Program-made: the position numbers and the translations under genes
Part shown: positions 1 through 7,300 of the stretch, piece after piece
Numbering within the stretch: position 1 is the first letter of the stretch
Layout of the letters: every line of letters starts with the position of its first letter
Notes under the pieces: model-generated
What the model was told of the DNA's origin: nothing
The model's input: only the letters and a program-made list of their open reading frames with translations
Databases searched by the model: none
Source: Syntrophaceae bacterium
GTDB taxonomy: Bacteria > Desulfobacterota > Syntrophorhabdia > Syntrophorhabdales > WCHB1-27
Length of the DNA stretch: 8,507 bases
Direction: 5' to 3'
Assembly: GCA_003165115.1 (NCBI GenBank)
Contig: PLSJ01000102.1
Coordinates: 543-9,049, forward strand

Positions 1-114
1 AGCGAGCGGCTCATCGCGCAGGTCGTCAGCCAGGCCGTCCGCGAGCTGCAGCTTACAAAAGGAAGCGAAATCTACGCCGCGATAAAGGCCGTGGCTTTCA
101 ACAAGCTGGGTTAA
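1..114 (+). CDS. C-terminal end of a molybdate/tungstate ABC transporter ATP-binding protein (TOBE domain), partial
   Basis: The reading frame is open from the first base and ends in TAA at 112-114, giving the last 37 residues of a protein that begins outside the window. The tail, with the stretches SERLIAQVVSQAVRELQL and GSEIYAAIKAVAFNKLG, has the pattern of a TOBE/Mop fold: a strand, a helix carrying 'L-L', then 'G-x-x-I/V-x-A-x-I-K-A'. That fold binds molybdate or tungstate and forms the C-terminus of ModC/WtpC-type ATPases, which energise oxyanion uptake at the inner membrane. The ATPase core (Walker A/B, signature motif) is not in the window, so a stand-alone Mop protein or another TOBE-containing ABC ATPase remains possible. 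It is separated from the next gene by about 290 bases and is probably its own transcription unit. No clear hairpin terminator follows the stop. Confidence 0.6.
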   Translation, partial: SERLIAQVVSQAVRELQLTKGSEIYAAIKAVAFNKLG

Positions 115-408
115 GGATCCGCTTTCACGGTTTGCGCGCATTATTCCTGAACTCGTCTGAATGCATGCCATACTTCTCATCACGCGTCGCGGTACATTCA
201 TTGATTTTTAATTTCAGACTTCATAGATATCTTAATAGGGTGAACGGCGCGGTATATTCGGCGGCGGCCCTTGAAATATGCATGATGGTTCGTATCCGGG
301 GCCTGTTTTCCCGCGAAGGCTTGTGCTATTATTGCAGTTAGACCCGAAAGGGCGCGCGAGAAATCGAGGTCCGTGCGTGACCTATTCTAGGAAAGAAGGA
401 GAAGACTC
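115..408. other. Intergenic region with AT-rich patch, no gene seen
   Basis: This stretch of about 290 bases separates the transporter-like gene from the cytochrome gene. It holds an AT-rich island at roughly 196-240, unusual for the GC-rich surroundings and a plausible place for promoter elements, but I find no convincing -35/-10 pair there (best is TTGATT at 201 with TAGATA 17 bases on). A second weak candidate lies at 321-336, TTGTGC-N5-TTGCA, which resembles a sigma-54 -24/-12 element but lacks the conserved GG at -24. A short frame of 69 codons at 132-341 has no recognisable protein features and no ribosome binding site, and I do not call it a gene. No riboswitch or structured RNA was recognised. 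Confidence 0.5.
367..383. promoter_or_regulatory. Short inverted repeat just upstream of the cytochrome gene
   Basis: AGGTC at 367-371 and its exact reverse complement GACCT at 379-383 flank a 7-base loop, about 12 bases before the ribosome binding site (AAGGAG around 396-401) of the cytochrome gene. It could be an operator half-site pair or a small leader hairpin. A 5-base dyad can arise by chance, so confidence is low. Confidence 0.2.
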
Positions 409-1206
409 ATGGGGGTATCGAGAAGAGACCTGCTGAGGGGCGCAGGGGGATTGGTTCTGGGCTTCGGCATGGGAGGCATTGCAGGTCTGACAAACGGCAT
501 GGCCGCGGAGCCTCAGACAGGGGCGGCCCTTTTGCCGTGGCCTTACAAAAAGCTGGATGTGGACGCCGTTGCCGAGAGAGGCTACGAGGGCTACTACAAG
601 GGCGCATGCTGCTATGGCGCCTTCGAGGGCATCGTCGGAGAGCTGCGAAAAGCGGTGGGAGGGCCTTACTCCACGTTCCCCACCGAGATGATGGTCTTCG
701 GGGAAGGCGGTGTCGCCGGCATCTCCACGCTCTGCGGCTCGCTGAACGGCGCGGCCATGACCATTTTCCTCACCACGGGCGGCGCGGAGAAGGGAGGGAA
801 GGAGAAGGCCTTCGCGCTCATCAGGGAGCTGTTCAACTGGTATGAGCAGGAGCAACTGCCGGACTACACGCCAAGGAACCCGCGGTTCCAGATCGTCAGG
901 TCGGTCTCCCGCTCCCCGCTGTGCCACGTCTCCGTCACCAATTGGTGCAAGGCGTCGAAGGTCAAATCCTTTTCGAAGGAGCGTGCCGAGCGGTGCGCCT
1001 GGATCACGGCCTCCGTCGCACGCCACACGGCGCAATTGCTCAATGATAACGCGGCAGGCATCTTCAAGGCGGCCCATGCTATCCCGGCTTCCGAGCAGAC
1101 GTGCCGCGGTTGCCACGATCAGGGCGGCGTACTCGAGAACACGCGCGGTATGATGGACTGCGGCGGATGTCATTTCACGCCGAAGACCAGACATCCCAAG
1201 GTATAG
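409..1206 (+). CDS. Tat-exported split-Soret-type diheme cytochrome c (C_GCAxxG_C_C family)
   Basis: A 265-residue redox protein predicted to act in the periplasm. The N-terminus has a twin-arginine signal (SRRDLLRG, residues 4-11) and a hydrophobic stretch to about residue 30, with likely cleavage near Ala32. The mature part begins with the LPWPYKKLD segment (42-50) and contains the Cys pair KGACCYGAFEG (C67, C68), the LCGS motif (C109), SPLCHVSV (C172), C180 and C196. These match the cysteine-rich core of the split-Soret cytochrome c family, whose Desulfovibrio member carries two c-type hemes and an iron-sulfur cluster per subunit. Two CxxCH heme sites sit at the C-terminus: CRGCH (232-236) and CGGCH (251-255). 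Length fits the family (about 250 mature residues). The ATG is supported by AAGGAG about eight bases upstream. It is the first gene of a tight unit with the membrane transporter that starts 25 bases after its stop. Electron donor, acceptor and substrate cannot be read from the sequence. Confidence 0.9.
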   Translation: MGVSRRDLLRGAGGLVLGFGMGGIAGLTNGMAAEPQTGAALLPWPYKKLDVDAVAERGYEGYYKGACCYGAFEGIVGELRKAVGGPYSTFPTEMMVFGEGGVAGISTLCGSLNGAAMTIFLTTGGAEKGGKEKAFALIRELFNWYEQEQLPDYTPRNPRFQIVRSVSRSPLCHVSVTNWCKASKVKSFSKERAERCAWITASVARHTAQLLNDNAAGIFKAAHAIPASEQTCRGCHDQGGVLENTRGMMDCGGCHFTPKTRHPKV

Positions 1207-1231
1207 AAAAGCGGCAGCAAGGAGGTACGTC

Positions 1232-2653
1232 ATGTCAAAAAAAGAAAAACCCCCTACGGATTACTGCGAGACTAAGGCATGCGCTGACGAGGCGCCTCAG
1301 CAACCCGCGCTCATGGGATGGAAAGAGCTTTACTTGAAAGAGGACTGGTGGGCGATCTACCTCGGAATCGGGATCGTGGCACTCGCCATTGTCGCCTTCC
1401 TGAGCGGCAGCACGATAGTAAAATCACTGACCGTCAACCCCGGAGGTCTCAAGTGGTCCTCTTTCGGCCAGCTCGCGACCCACTTTAGCCAAAACGCGCA
1501 CCTCTACGCCCTGCAACTGCTCTCGTGGCTCGTCGTTTTCGGCATTTCGACGAGAATAATGGGCATCAAAACCGCCCAGTTCGTCCCATCCTTTATCATT
1601 CTCTATCTGCTCTCCGTCATCATGTTCGCGATCGGCGGGTGGGTCGACGCCGCAAAATACAACCTCGAGCCGCCGCTCGTGGCGCTCATCATAGGGCTCT
1701 TTATCGCGAACACGACGGCCCTTCCCAAATGGCTCGTTTCCGGATTCAGGGTCGAATATTACATCAAGACCGGCATCGTCCTGCTCGGCGCGACGTTTCC
1801 GATCACCCTCGTGATTTCGGCGGGACCGACCGCCCTGTTCCAGGCCGGGGTGATCTCTCTCGTCACCTGTCTGGTCATCTACTTTGCGGCGACAAAGATA
1901 TTCGGTCTCGACAAAAGACTCGCGTCCGTCCTTGGCGTCGGCGGCGCGGTCTGTGGCGTATCGGCATCGATGGCCATCGCCAGCTCGGTGAAAGCGAAAA
2001 AAGAATACCTTTATACCTCGGTGACCCTCGTGGTGGTCTGGGCATTGGTGATGATATTCTTCATCCCCTTCGTGTCGAAGATGCTCGACCTCTCGCCCGG
2101 CGTGGCCGGCGCGTGGGTGGGAACATCGGAGTTCGCCGACGCGGCAGGTTTTGCGGCCGCCACCGCATACGGCCGCATGGCGGGCAACGAAAACATCGCC
2201 ATCCAGGCCTTCACCCTTATGAAAGTCATCGGCAGGGATATCTGGATCGGCATCTGGTCCTTTATTTTCGCCCTTATCGCCTGCCTCAAATGGGAAAAGG
2301 ACGAATGCGGGACGAGACCGAGCGCCATGGAGATATGGTGGAGGTTCCCGAAGTTCGTCATCGGCTTTTTTGTGGCATCTTTTCTCATGACCGCGATAAC
2401 CGCGGGTTACGCGGCGCCCGTCTTCAACAAGGTCGTGAAACCGGGGCTGATCGGGCCCATCGTATCTCTGAGATCGTGGGCGTTCATCTTCTGTTTCCTG
2501 AGCATAGGGCTTACCACGCGATTCAGGGAGCTGAAAGCGGCCGGCTGGAAGCCTTTCGGCGCATTCACCATGGGCGTGGTGGTCAACGTCGTACTCGGTT
2601 TTATTCTCTCCGTGTACGTATTCGGCGATTACTGGGCACACCTCGGCAAGTAA
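1232..2653 (+). CDS. YeiH/UPF0324-family putative sulfate exporter with N-terminal extension
   Basis: A 473-residue inner-membrane protein with about ten or more hydrophobic segments. The C-terminal two-thirds carry hallmarks of the YeiH/UPF0324 family, annotated as putative sulfate (sulfur oxyanion) exporters: IKTGIVLLGATFPITL, the GVGGAVCGVSAS loop (235-246, Cys241), the GTSEFADAAGF re-entrant-type segment (297-307) and a late SLRSWAFIFCFLSIGLTT helix. Typical members are about 330-350 residues. This one has roughly 120 extra N-terminal residues: a hydrophilic head with C12 and C16, a membrane segment near 39-59, a loop, and another membrane segment near 88-112. At the site where E. coli YeiH has a His-Glu pair (from memory), this protein reads Glu-Phe-Ala-Asp, so it belongs to a divergent subfamily and its substrate is open. 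An excellent ribosome binding site (AAGGAGG, 1219-1225) supports the start. It lies between the split-Soret cytochrome and a small four-cysteine protein, suggesting transport linked to redox metabolism. Confidence 0.88.
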   Translation: MSKKEKPPTDYCETKACADEAPQQPALMGWKELYLKEDWWAIYLGIGIVALAIVAFLSGSTIVKSLTVNPGGLKWSSFGQLATHFSQNAHLYALQLLSWLVVFGISTRIMGIKTAQFVPSFIILYLLSVIMFAIGGWVDAAKYNLEPPLVALIIGLFIANTTALPKWLVSGFRVEYYIKTGIVLLGATFPITLVISAGPTALFQAGVISLVTCLVIYFAATKIFGLDKRLASVLGVGGAVCGVSASMAIASSVKAKKEYLYTSVTLVVVWALVMIFFIPFVSKMLDLSPGVAGAWVGTSEFADAAGFAAATAYGRMAGNENIAIQAFTLMKVIGRDIWIGIWSFIFALIACLKWEKDECGTRPSAMEIWWRFPKFVIGFFVASFLMTAITAGYAAPVFNKVVKPGLIGPIVSLRSWAFIFCFLSIGLTTRFRELKAAGWKPFGAFTMGVVVNVVLGFILSVYVFGDYWAHLGK

Positions 2654-2690
2654 ACGCGATACGTGGGTCCACAGGTTAAAGGGTGAGGAT

Positions 2691-2888
2691 ATGAAGACCG
2701 CCGGATGTGCACGCTGCAAATTTTTCGAGAGCGACCCGGCAGCCATCGAGGCGGCCTTTCCGGGAATGAGCTCGCTCGGCTCCGCCTATGCGTCCGTAAG
2801 GTCCGACGCGGGCCTCTGCATCCGGCGCGACCTTTTTCTCACTCCCTTAAAGAACTGCCGGGATTTCGAAAACAGAGGTCCCGGATAG
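2691..2888 (+). CDS. Small four-cysteine protein, possibly metal-binding (zinc or Fe-S)
   Basis: A 65-residue soluble protein with no signal peptide or membrane segment. It starts with a CxxC knuckle followed by aromatic residues (CARCKFFE, C6 and C9), and carries a second pair C43 (GLCIRRD) and C56 (NCRDFE). The layout C-x2-C-x33-C-x12-C, with 'CxxCxFF' and 'CxxFE' edges, resembles many small zinc-ribbon-like or Fe-S proteins, and four cysteines suffice for one metal site. I do not recognise a named family. It begins 37 bases after the exporter stop with a GTGAGG ribosome-binding sequence just upstream of the ATG, so it is probably co-transcribed with the cytochrome and exporter. A role as a small cytoplasmic redox or regulatory partner of the exporter is inference only. 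Reality as a gene is supported by position, ribosome binding site and the conserved-looking cysteine pattern. Confidence 0.72.
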   Translation: MKTAGCARCKFFESDPAAIEAAFPGMSSLGSAYASVRSDAGLCIRRDLFLTPLKNCRDFENRGPG

Positions 2889-2918
2889 CCTCTTTTGAGA
2901 GCGCTTCCGCTGAAGATG

Positions 2919-2949
2919 TTGCTTTGCGTCATCCCTAACCTTATACAAT
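2919..2949 (+). promoter_or_regulatory. Candidate sigma-70 promoter for tolB
   Basis: TTGCTT (2919-2924) and TATACA (2942-2947) are separated by 17 bases. The overlapping TACAAT (2944-2949) is an alternative -10 at 19 bases. The predicted start of transcription near 2954 leaves a leader of about 55 bases before tolB. A 5-base inverted repeat, TACAT (2952-2956) with ATGTA (2963-2967), lies over the predicted start site and could be an operator. The -35 is poor, so this is moderate evidence. Confidence 0.4.
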
Positions 2950-3009
2950 AGTACATACGGTAATGTATCCGGGAAGAGTGTTTCTCTCACGTCAATCCAT
3001 GGAGACGGT

Positions 3010-4077
3010 ATGGGCAGGCTGACCTCGGTTATTTTCTTCGTCGTGCTTACTCTTTTTGCGGCCGGCGCACACGCGACGGTCTATTTCGACGTGTACGGCC
3101 AGCCTTACGAGAAGGACACCATCGCGATACCGCCTTTCGCGGGTGAGGCGGGCGGGAAAGCCGAGGTGAGCGACCTTCTCGGCCGGGACCTCGACATGTC
3201 GGGTCTTTTCGTTGTCGCGCCCCGCTCCCTGATGGGTAATGATCTGATAAACGAAGGTCTGGACAGGAGCACCATCAAATTCGACCAGTGGCGGTCGCTG
3301 GACGTGGAGTTTCTCTGCAAGGCGCTCGTACAGCAACAGGGGAGCACGTTTTCACTGGAGGCGTATCTCTACGACACGAGCGACGGCACCCTGGTCTTTG
3401 CGAAGAAATACGACGCGGCGCCTTCCGAATGGAGGAGGGTTGTCCACAGGCTCGCCGATGAGATCATATTGGCGGTGACCGGAGAGAAGGGCATCATGAG
3501 TTCCAGGGTCCTCTTCACGGCGGGGGACAGGCTTCACCGGGATGTCTACCTGGCCGACCTCGACGGCCAGGACGTGAGGAAGCTTACCGATCAGAGACAG
3601 ATCATCGTCTCGCCGTCGGTCTCGCCCGACGGGAAGTACCTGGCCTTCACGTCGTACAAAGCGGGCAAGCCGAACCTCTACGTGGTCGACCTGGAGACAA
3701 ACAGGGATGTTTACGCCGATACACGGGAAGGGACGGAGGTCGGGGCAAGCTGGATGGACGCGCGGACGATCGCCTATGCCCACGTTCTGGGAGAGAGATC
3801 GACCATCTACGCCGCCAACGTCGAGACGAGGCGGCGGAGGGTCCTCCTGAGCAAGAGCGGGATCCTGGTCTCCCCGGCTTTCAGCCCTGACGGCACGAAG
3901 ATGCTCTTCGTCTCCGACATGTTCGGGGGGGTCAATATCTTCGTGGAAGACCTCGCCACGGGGAAGATAAAGCGTCTCTCTCACTTCGGCGGCTACAATA
4001 CCTCGCCGGCCTACTCGCCCAAGGGTGATCTCATCGCTTTCGTTTCGAAGACCGAAGGGCCCTGGAAATATGCGTGA
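3010..4077 (+). CDS. tolB: TolB, Tol-Pal system periplasmic beta-propeller protein (5' part, frameshifted)
   Basis: TolB is the periplasmic component of the Tol-Pal complex, which links the inner-membrane TolQRA motor to the outer-membrane lipoprotein Pal and supports envelope constriction and outer-membrane integrity. This frame encodes a Sec signal peptide (residues 1-22, ending GAHA), the N-terminal TolB domain (about 23-165: IAIPPFAG, LLGRDLDMSGLFVV, DQWRSLDVEFLCKALV) and beta-propeller blades marked by SPSVSPDGKYLAFTS (near 200), SPAFSPDGTKMLFVS (near 289) and SPAYSPKGDLIAFVS (near 332). It stops at TGA 4075-4077 after EGPWKYA, in mid-propeller. The remaining blade motifs continue in another frame to 4283, so the intact gene would span 3010-4283 and give about 424 residues, the normal TolB length. 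The start is supported by GGAG at 3001-3004. No pal gene follows; an AsmA-like gene does. Confidence 0.9.
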   Translation: MGRLTSVIFFVVLTLFAAGAHATVYFDVYGQPYEKDTIAIPPFAGEAGGKAEVSDLLGRDLDMSGLFVVAPRSLMGNDLINEGLDRSTIKFDQWRSLDVEFLCKALVQQQGSTFSLEAYLYDTSDGTLVFAKKYDAAPSEWRRVVHRLADEIILAVTGEKGIMSSRVLFTAGDRLHRDVYLADLDGQDVRKLTDQRQIIVSPSVSPDGKYLAFTSYKAGKPNLYVVDLETNRDVYADTREGTEVGASWMDARTIAYAHVLGERSTIYAANVETRRRRVLLSKSGILVSPAFSPDGTKMLFVSDMFGGVNIFVEDLATGKIKRLSHFGGYNTSPAYSPKGDLIAFVSKTEGPWKYA

Positions 4078-4283
4078 TGAAGCCCGACGGGTCGGACGCC
4101 AGGGTGCTCAGCGACGGCGGCATCAACGATTCACCCCAGTTTTCGCCCGACGGCAGGTATATCCTCTATTCCTCCCGCAAGGGGAACGAGACCTCCGTCC
4201 GTTTCATGCTGCGCAACGGCGAGAACAAGAGGGAGCTTCACTTCACGGGGACCGACGAGGAGCAGCCGAAGTTTATGCCTTGA
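4074..4283 (+). pseudogene. tolB: 3' remainder of tolB (last propeller blades) in a shifted frame
   Basis: This frame reads VMKPDGSDARVLSDGG followed by SPQFSPDGRYILYSS and ends EEQPKFMP before TGA at 4281-4283. These are the repeated TolB motifs (Y/C-V-M-x-P-D-G, then S-P-x-F/W-S-P-D-G-R-Y-I) that should follow the interrupted blade. The frame extends upstream without a stop to the junction: one extra A in the AAA at 4066-4068 would give W-K-I-C-V-M-K-P-D-G and restore one continuous protein. The ATG at 4077 overlaps the upstream TGA (TGATG), so reinitiation is conceivable, but that codon is simply the family's internal Met in VMKPDG and no well-spaced ribosome binding site precedes it. The likeliest explanations are a sequencing/assembly error or a real single-base deletion. 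Confidence 0.85.
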
Positions 4284-4372
4284 GCCAGGGCGCACCATGA
4301 TACCTTGAGGAGAGGAAACGGCTGACGTATAGCGCTCCAGGGAAATTACGCGGGTCGCACGAAGGACAGCCT

Positions 4373-7300
4373 ATGAGAATAGCCCTGGGAACAGCGAAGG
4401 CCGTCGCCGCCTTCTTGGCCCTTTTCACAATCTGTCTTCTGCTCCTTCCCCGGTTCGTCAACCTGGAGCCGATCAGGGCCGGGCTCGTCGCCGCCCTGTC
4501 GCAAAGGGCAGGGGTCACGGTACGGGCGAGGAGGATTAGCGTATCCTTCGTGCCCCGCCCCTCGATTACCCTCACGGCGGGGTCGATCTCGGGACAGGTC
4601 TCCGGGACCTTCGAATCGCTTTCCTTCTCTCCGGGGATCCTGCCCCTCTTCCGCGGAGAAACCAGGATCGTCGGGCTCGACGTCAAAGGTCCCCATATAA
4701 GCATGCAGATGCCGGAGAAATTGCAGGGCGTCGCGCACCTCTCCCTGGAGGCCGTAAAGGAACAGGTGGCCCCCCTCGTATCCGCGGCGCTGGCGAGTGC
4801 TCCCGGTCTGGTCGTCTCCGTCGCGAAAGGCAGCCTCACGCTCTTTGAGGGACACGATCAAGCCTTCCGCTTCGGCGACATCGACGGCCGTCTGAGCCTT
4901 CGAGGGGAGCGGGCCGCCCTGACGCTCGCCTGCACGTCGGGTACCTGGAAAGGGGCATCCCTGAAGGCATGGCTAAAGCCCGAAGGATTTAAGGGCGAGG
5001 GGTATCTGGAGCTGACCGGGTTCCGGCCCGCCCCCCTGGTCCAGCGCCTTCTTCCTCTCATGATGCCCCGGATGGAGGACGCCGAAGGGGACCTCACGGT
5101 GCGTTTCGGCGTGGAGGGGACGCATTTGCTTACCGCGCGGATCGAGGGCCGCCTGGACCGGTCGACGTTCCGTAAAGACAAGGAGGTCCTCGTCCTCCCC
5201 AAGATCGGCTTCAGGGGCGCCTTTCACCTGGATGGCGGCGCGACCCGGATTACCCTCGACGAACTCGACAGCCTCTCTCCGGCGGTCAAGATGTCCGGGG
5301 CCTTCGCCCTCGACCCGGCATTGCCGAGGGCGAGCGCGGAGATCCACGCCGTGGAGGCGGACGTACGGGGCGTCCGCGGGGCGGTCCTGTTCTTCGCCGG
5401 TCAGGACCCTGACTTGAGGGAAATCTTCGAAGTCTTGCAGAAGGGGAGGCTCACCGGCGTCGTTTTGAGCGCGCAGGGGCCCTCCGTCGCCGCGATGATG
5501 GAGAAGGAGAACATCACGGCAAGAGGACGCATTACCGGGGGAAGGGTCCTTCTCCCTAAAGTCGGTCTGGAAGTCAACGAGGTCGGAGGAGACGCATCGA
5601 TGTCGCACGGCATCCTGGAGGCGTCACATCTTTCGGCGCGGATGGGCGGCAACCGCGGGACAAACGGAACGTTGCGCCTGGACATGAAGGAGGAACTGCC
5701 TTTCCGCCTCGACGTCAATGTCGAGGCGGACCTGGCGCAACTGCCTTATCTCCTGCGGCGTCTCGTCGGGGAAGGCTCATTCGCGAAGGAGATGGAGATG
5801 GTGCGGGAGCCCCGGGGGAAGGCTTCGGGCCGCATCGTCTTCGATTCGCTGGATAAGCCCGTCTGGACCATCGTCGATGTCGCATCTTTCTCTCTTCACG
5901 CCGGCCATGACCGGTTCCCCTACCCTGTCGATGTCGCAGGCGGGAGGTTCCATTACGATAGCGCCGGGCCGGAAGCCATGGTGCAGAATCTTTCGGGAAA
6001 GGCCGGAACGTCCTCCTTTTCCGGCCTTTCGGCCAAATTGACCCTCGGACAACAGCCGTACGTCGACATCACTTCCTGTGCCGCCGGCCTCTCATCAAAG
6101 GATATCTTCCCATGGCTTTCGTCCATGCAGCAGGTGAGGCACGCGCTCGACGGCGTCGGACCTATAGAATGCGCGGTCAAGATCGATACCGTGAACCTGA
6201 AAGGGCCTGTCTTCCACCCTCTCGAATGGCGGTTCAGGATCACGGGAGGAGTGCAGGAACTCGCGGCGCGGCCTGCCGGCTTTCCGGGACCGGTCAACAT
6301 AGAGGGGGGCAGGTTCGACGCCGGGCAGGACAGGTTTTCTTTCTCGGAGGTGCACGCCCGCTCGCTCGACACGACGGTCGCGGTGTCGGGTGACGTGTCC
6401 CGTTACCTCGAAGGGACCGGCCGGGTCGACCTGACGTTCCAGGGAGAAATGGGAGACAGCTACGCGCGGTGGGTATCGGACCTGGTCCATCTGCCTGAAA
6501 AGGTCAGGGTGCACACACCCCTCTCCCTGTCGGGGGCGCGCTTCTCGTGGGAAAAAGGACATGAAACAGCCTTCTCGGGCGATGTGAAGGTAAAAGACGG
6601 TCCGTTGGTCTCGGTGAATCTCACCAGCGGCCCCGGTGAATTGACCGTCAAACCCCTTGTCGTCAGCGACAGCACATCGAGAGCCTCCATCCTTTTCCAA
6701 AAGCGGGGGAAGGGTTTCGACCTCGGCTTTAAGGGAACCCTCACGGATGAAACCGTGGACACCCTCCTGGTAGAGAAAGGACTGCTCAAGGGATGGGTGA
6801 AGGGCGACTTTTCCGCCCACGTCATCCCCGCTCACCCCCTGGAGTCCACCGCCGAAGGGGTTCTCGAAGGCTCTTTTCCCACGATCCCCCGGACCGATGA
6901 AATACCGCTGAAGAACGTCGCATTCCGTATAAAGGCGGAGGGAAACGGAGTTTCGATAAAATCGGACTTCGCGGCCCTGGAACACAAAATGAGCGCCAGC
7001 GGGAACGTCACGTCCACCGGCGACGCCTTCGTGCTGGACATGGACGTCTCGACGGACGGCATCGATCTCGATCAGGTCATCGCATGGAGCCGTGACGGAA
7101 AGACCGGCGGAACATCGGGGGACGTGCCGTTGAGGGGAGTGGTCCGGCTCGCGCCCGGCGACGTGACGTACGGCAGCCACGTGTGGAAGCGGGTCCGTGC
7201 CGATATCACCCTCCGTCCGGGACGCGTCGGGATACTCGTCCGGCAGGCGGACCTGTGCGGAGTCGATACACCGGGCTGGGTCGATATCGGCCGGGGAGAA

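Noticed and set aside
132..341. 69-codon open frame in the gap before the cytochrome gene
   Set aside because: No ribosome binding site, no recognisable features, and composition unlike neighbouring genes; treated as non-coding.
382..1233. Long open frame of 283 codons on the - strand opposite the cytochrome gene
   Set aside because: The + strand protein has a Tat signal, heme motifs and a ribosome binding site; the opposite frame is Arg/Gly-rich with no motifs and arises from high GC.
1525..2679. 384-codon open frame on the + strand overlapping the exporter in another frame
   Set aside because: Arg/His-rich translation without domains; the exporter frame has clear membrane segments and family motifs.
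1424..2746. 440-codon open frame on the - strand opposite the exporter
   Set aside because: Highly charged His/Asp/Arg/Glu-rich sequence typical of the antisense of a hydrophobic membrane protein; no recognisable domain.
2900..2911. Possible hairpin AGCG-CTTC-CGCT after the small four-cysteine gene as a terminator
   Set aside because: Only a 4-base stem and no following T run; insufficient for an intrinsic terminator.
4060..4080. Programmed -1 frameshift in tolB
   Set aside because: The sequence around 4063-4070 lacks an X-XXY-YYZ slippery heptamer or long A run; a missing base is simpler.
5872..5940. Repeated GTCGATGTCGCA within the AsmA-like gene
   Set aside because: Short repeat explained by similar codons (Val-Asp-Val-Ala) in a GC-rich gene; no sign of a functional DNA repeat.
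6095..7180. 361-codon open frame on the - strand inside the AsmA-like gene (and similar frames at 4973-5608 and 4346-4861)
   Set aside because: Shadows of a long GC-rich gene; no ribosome binding site or domain pattern, and the + strand frame is continuous across the region.
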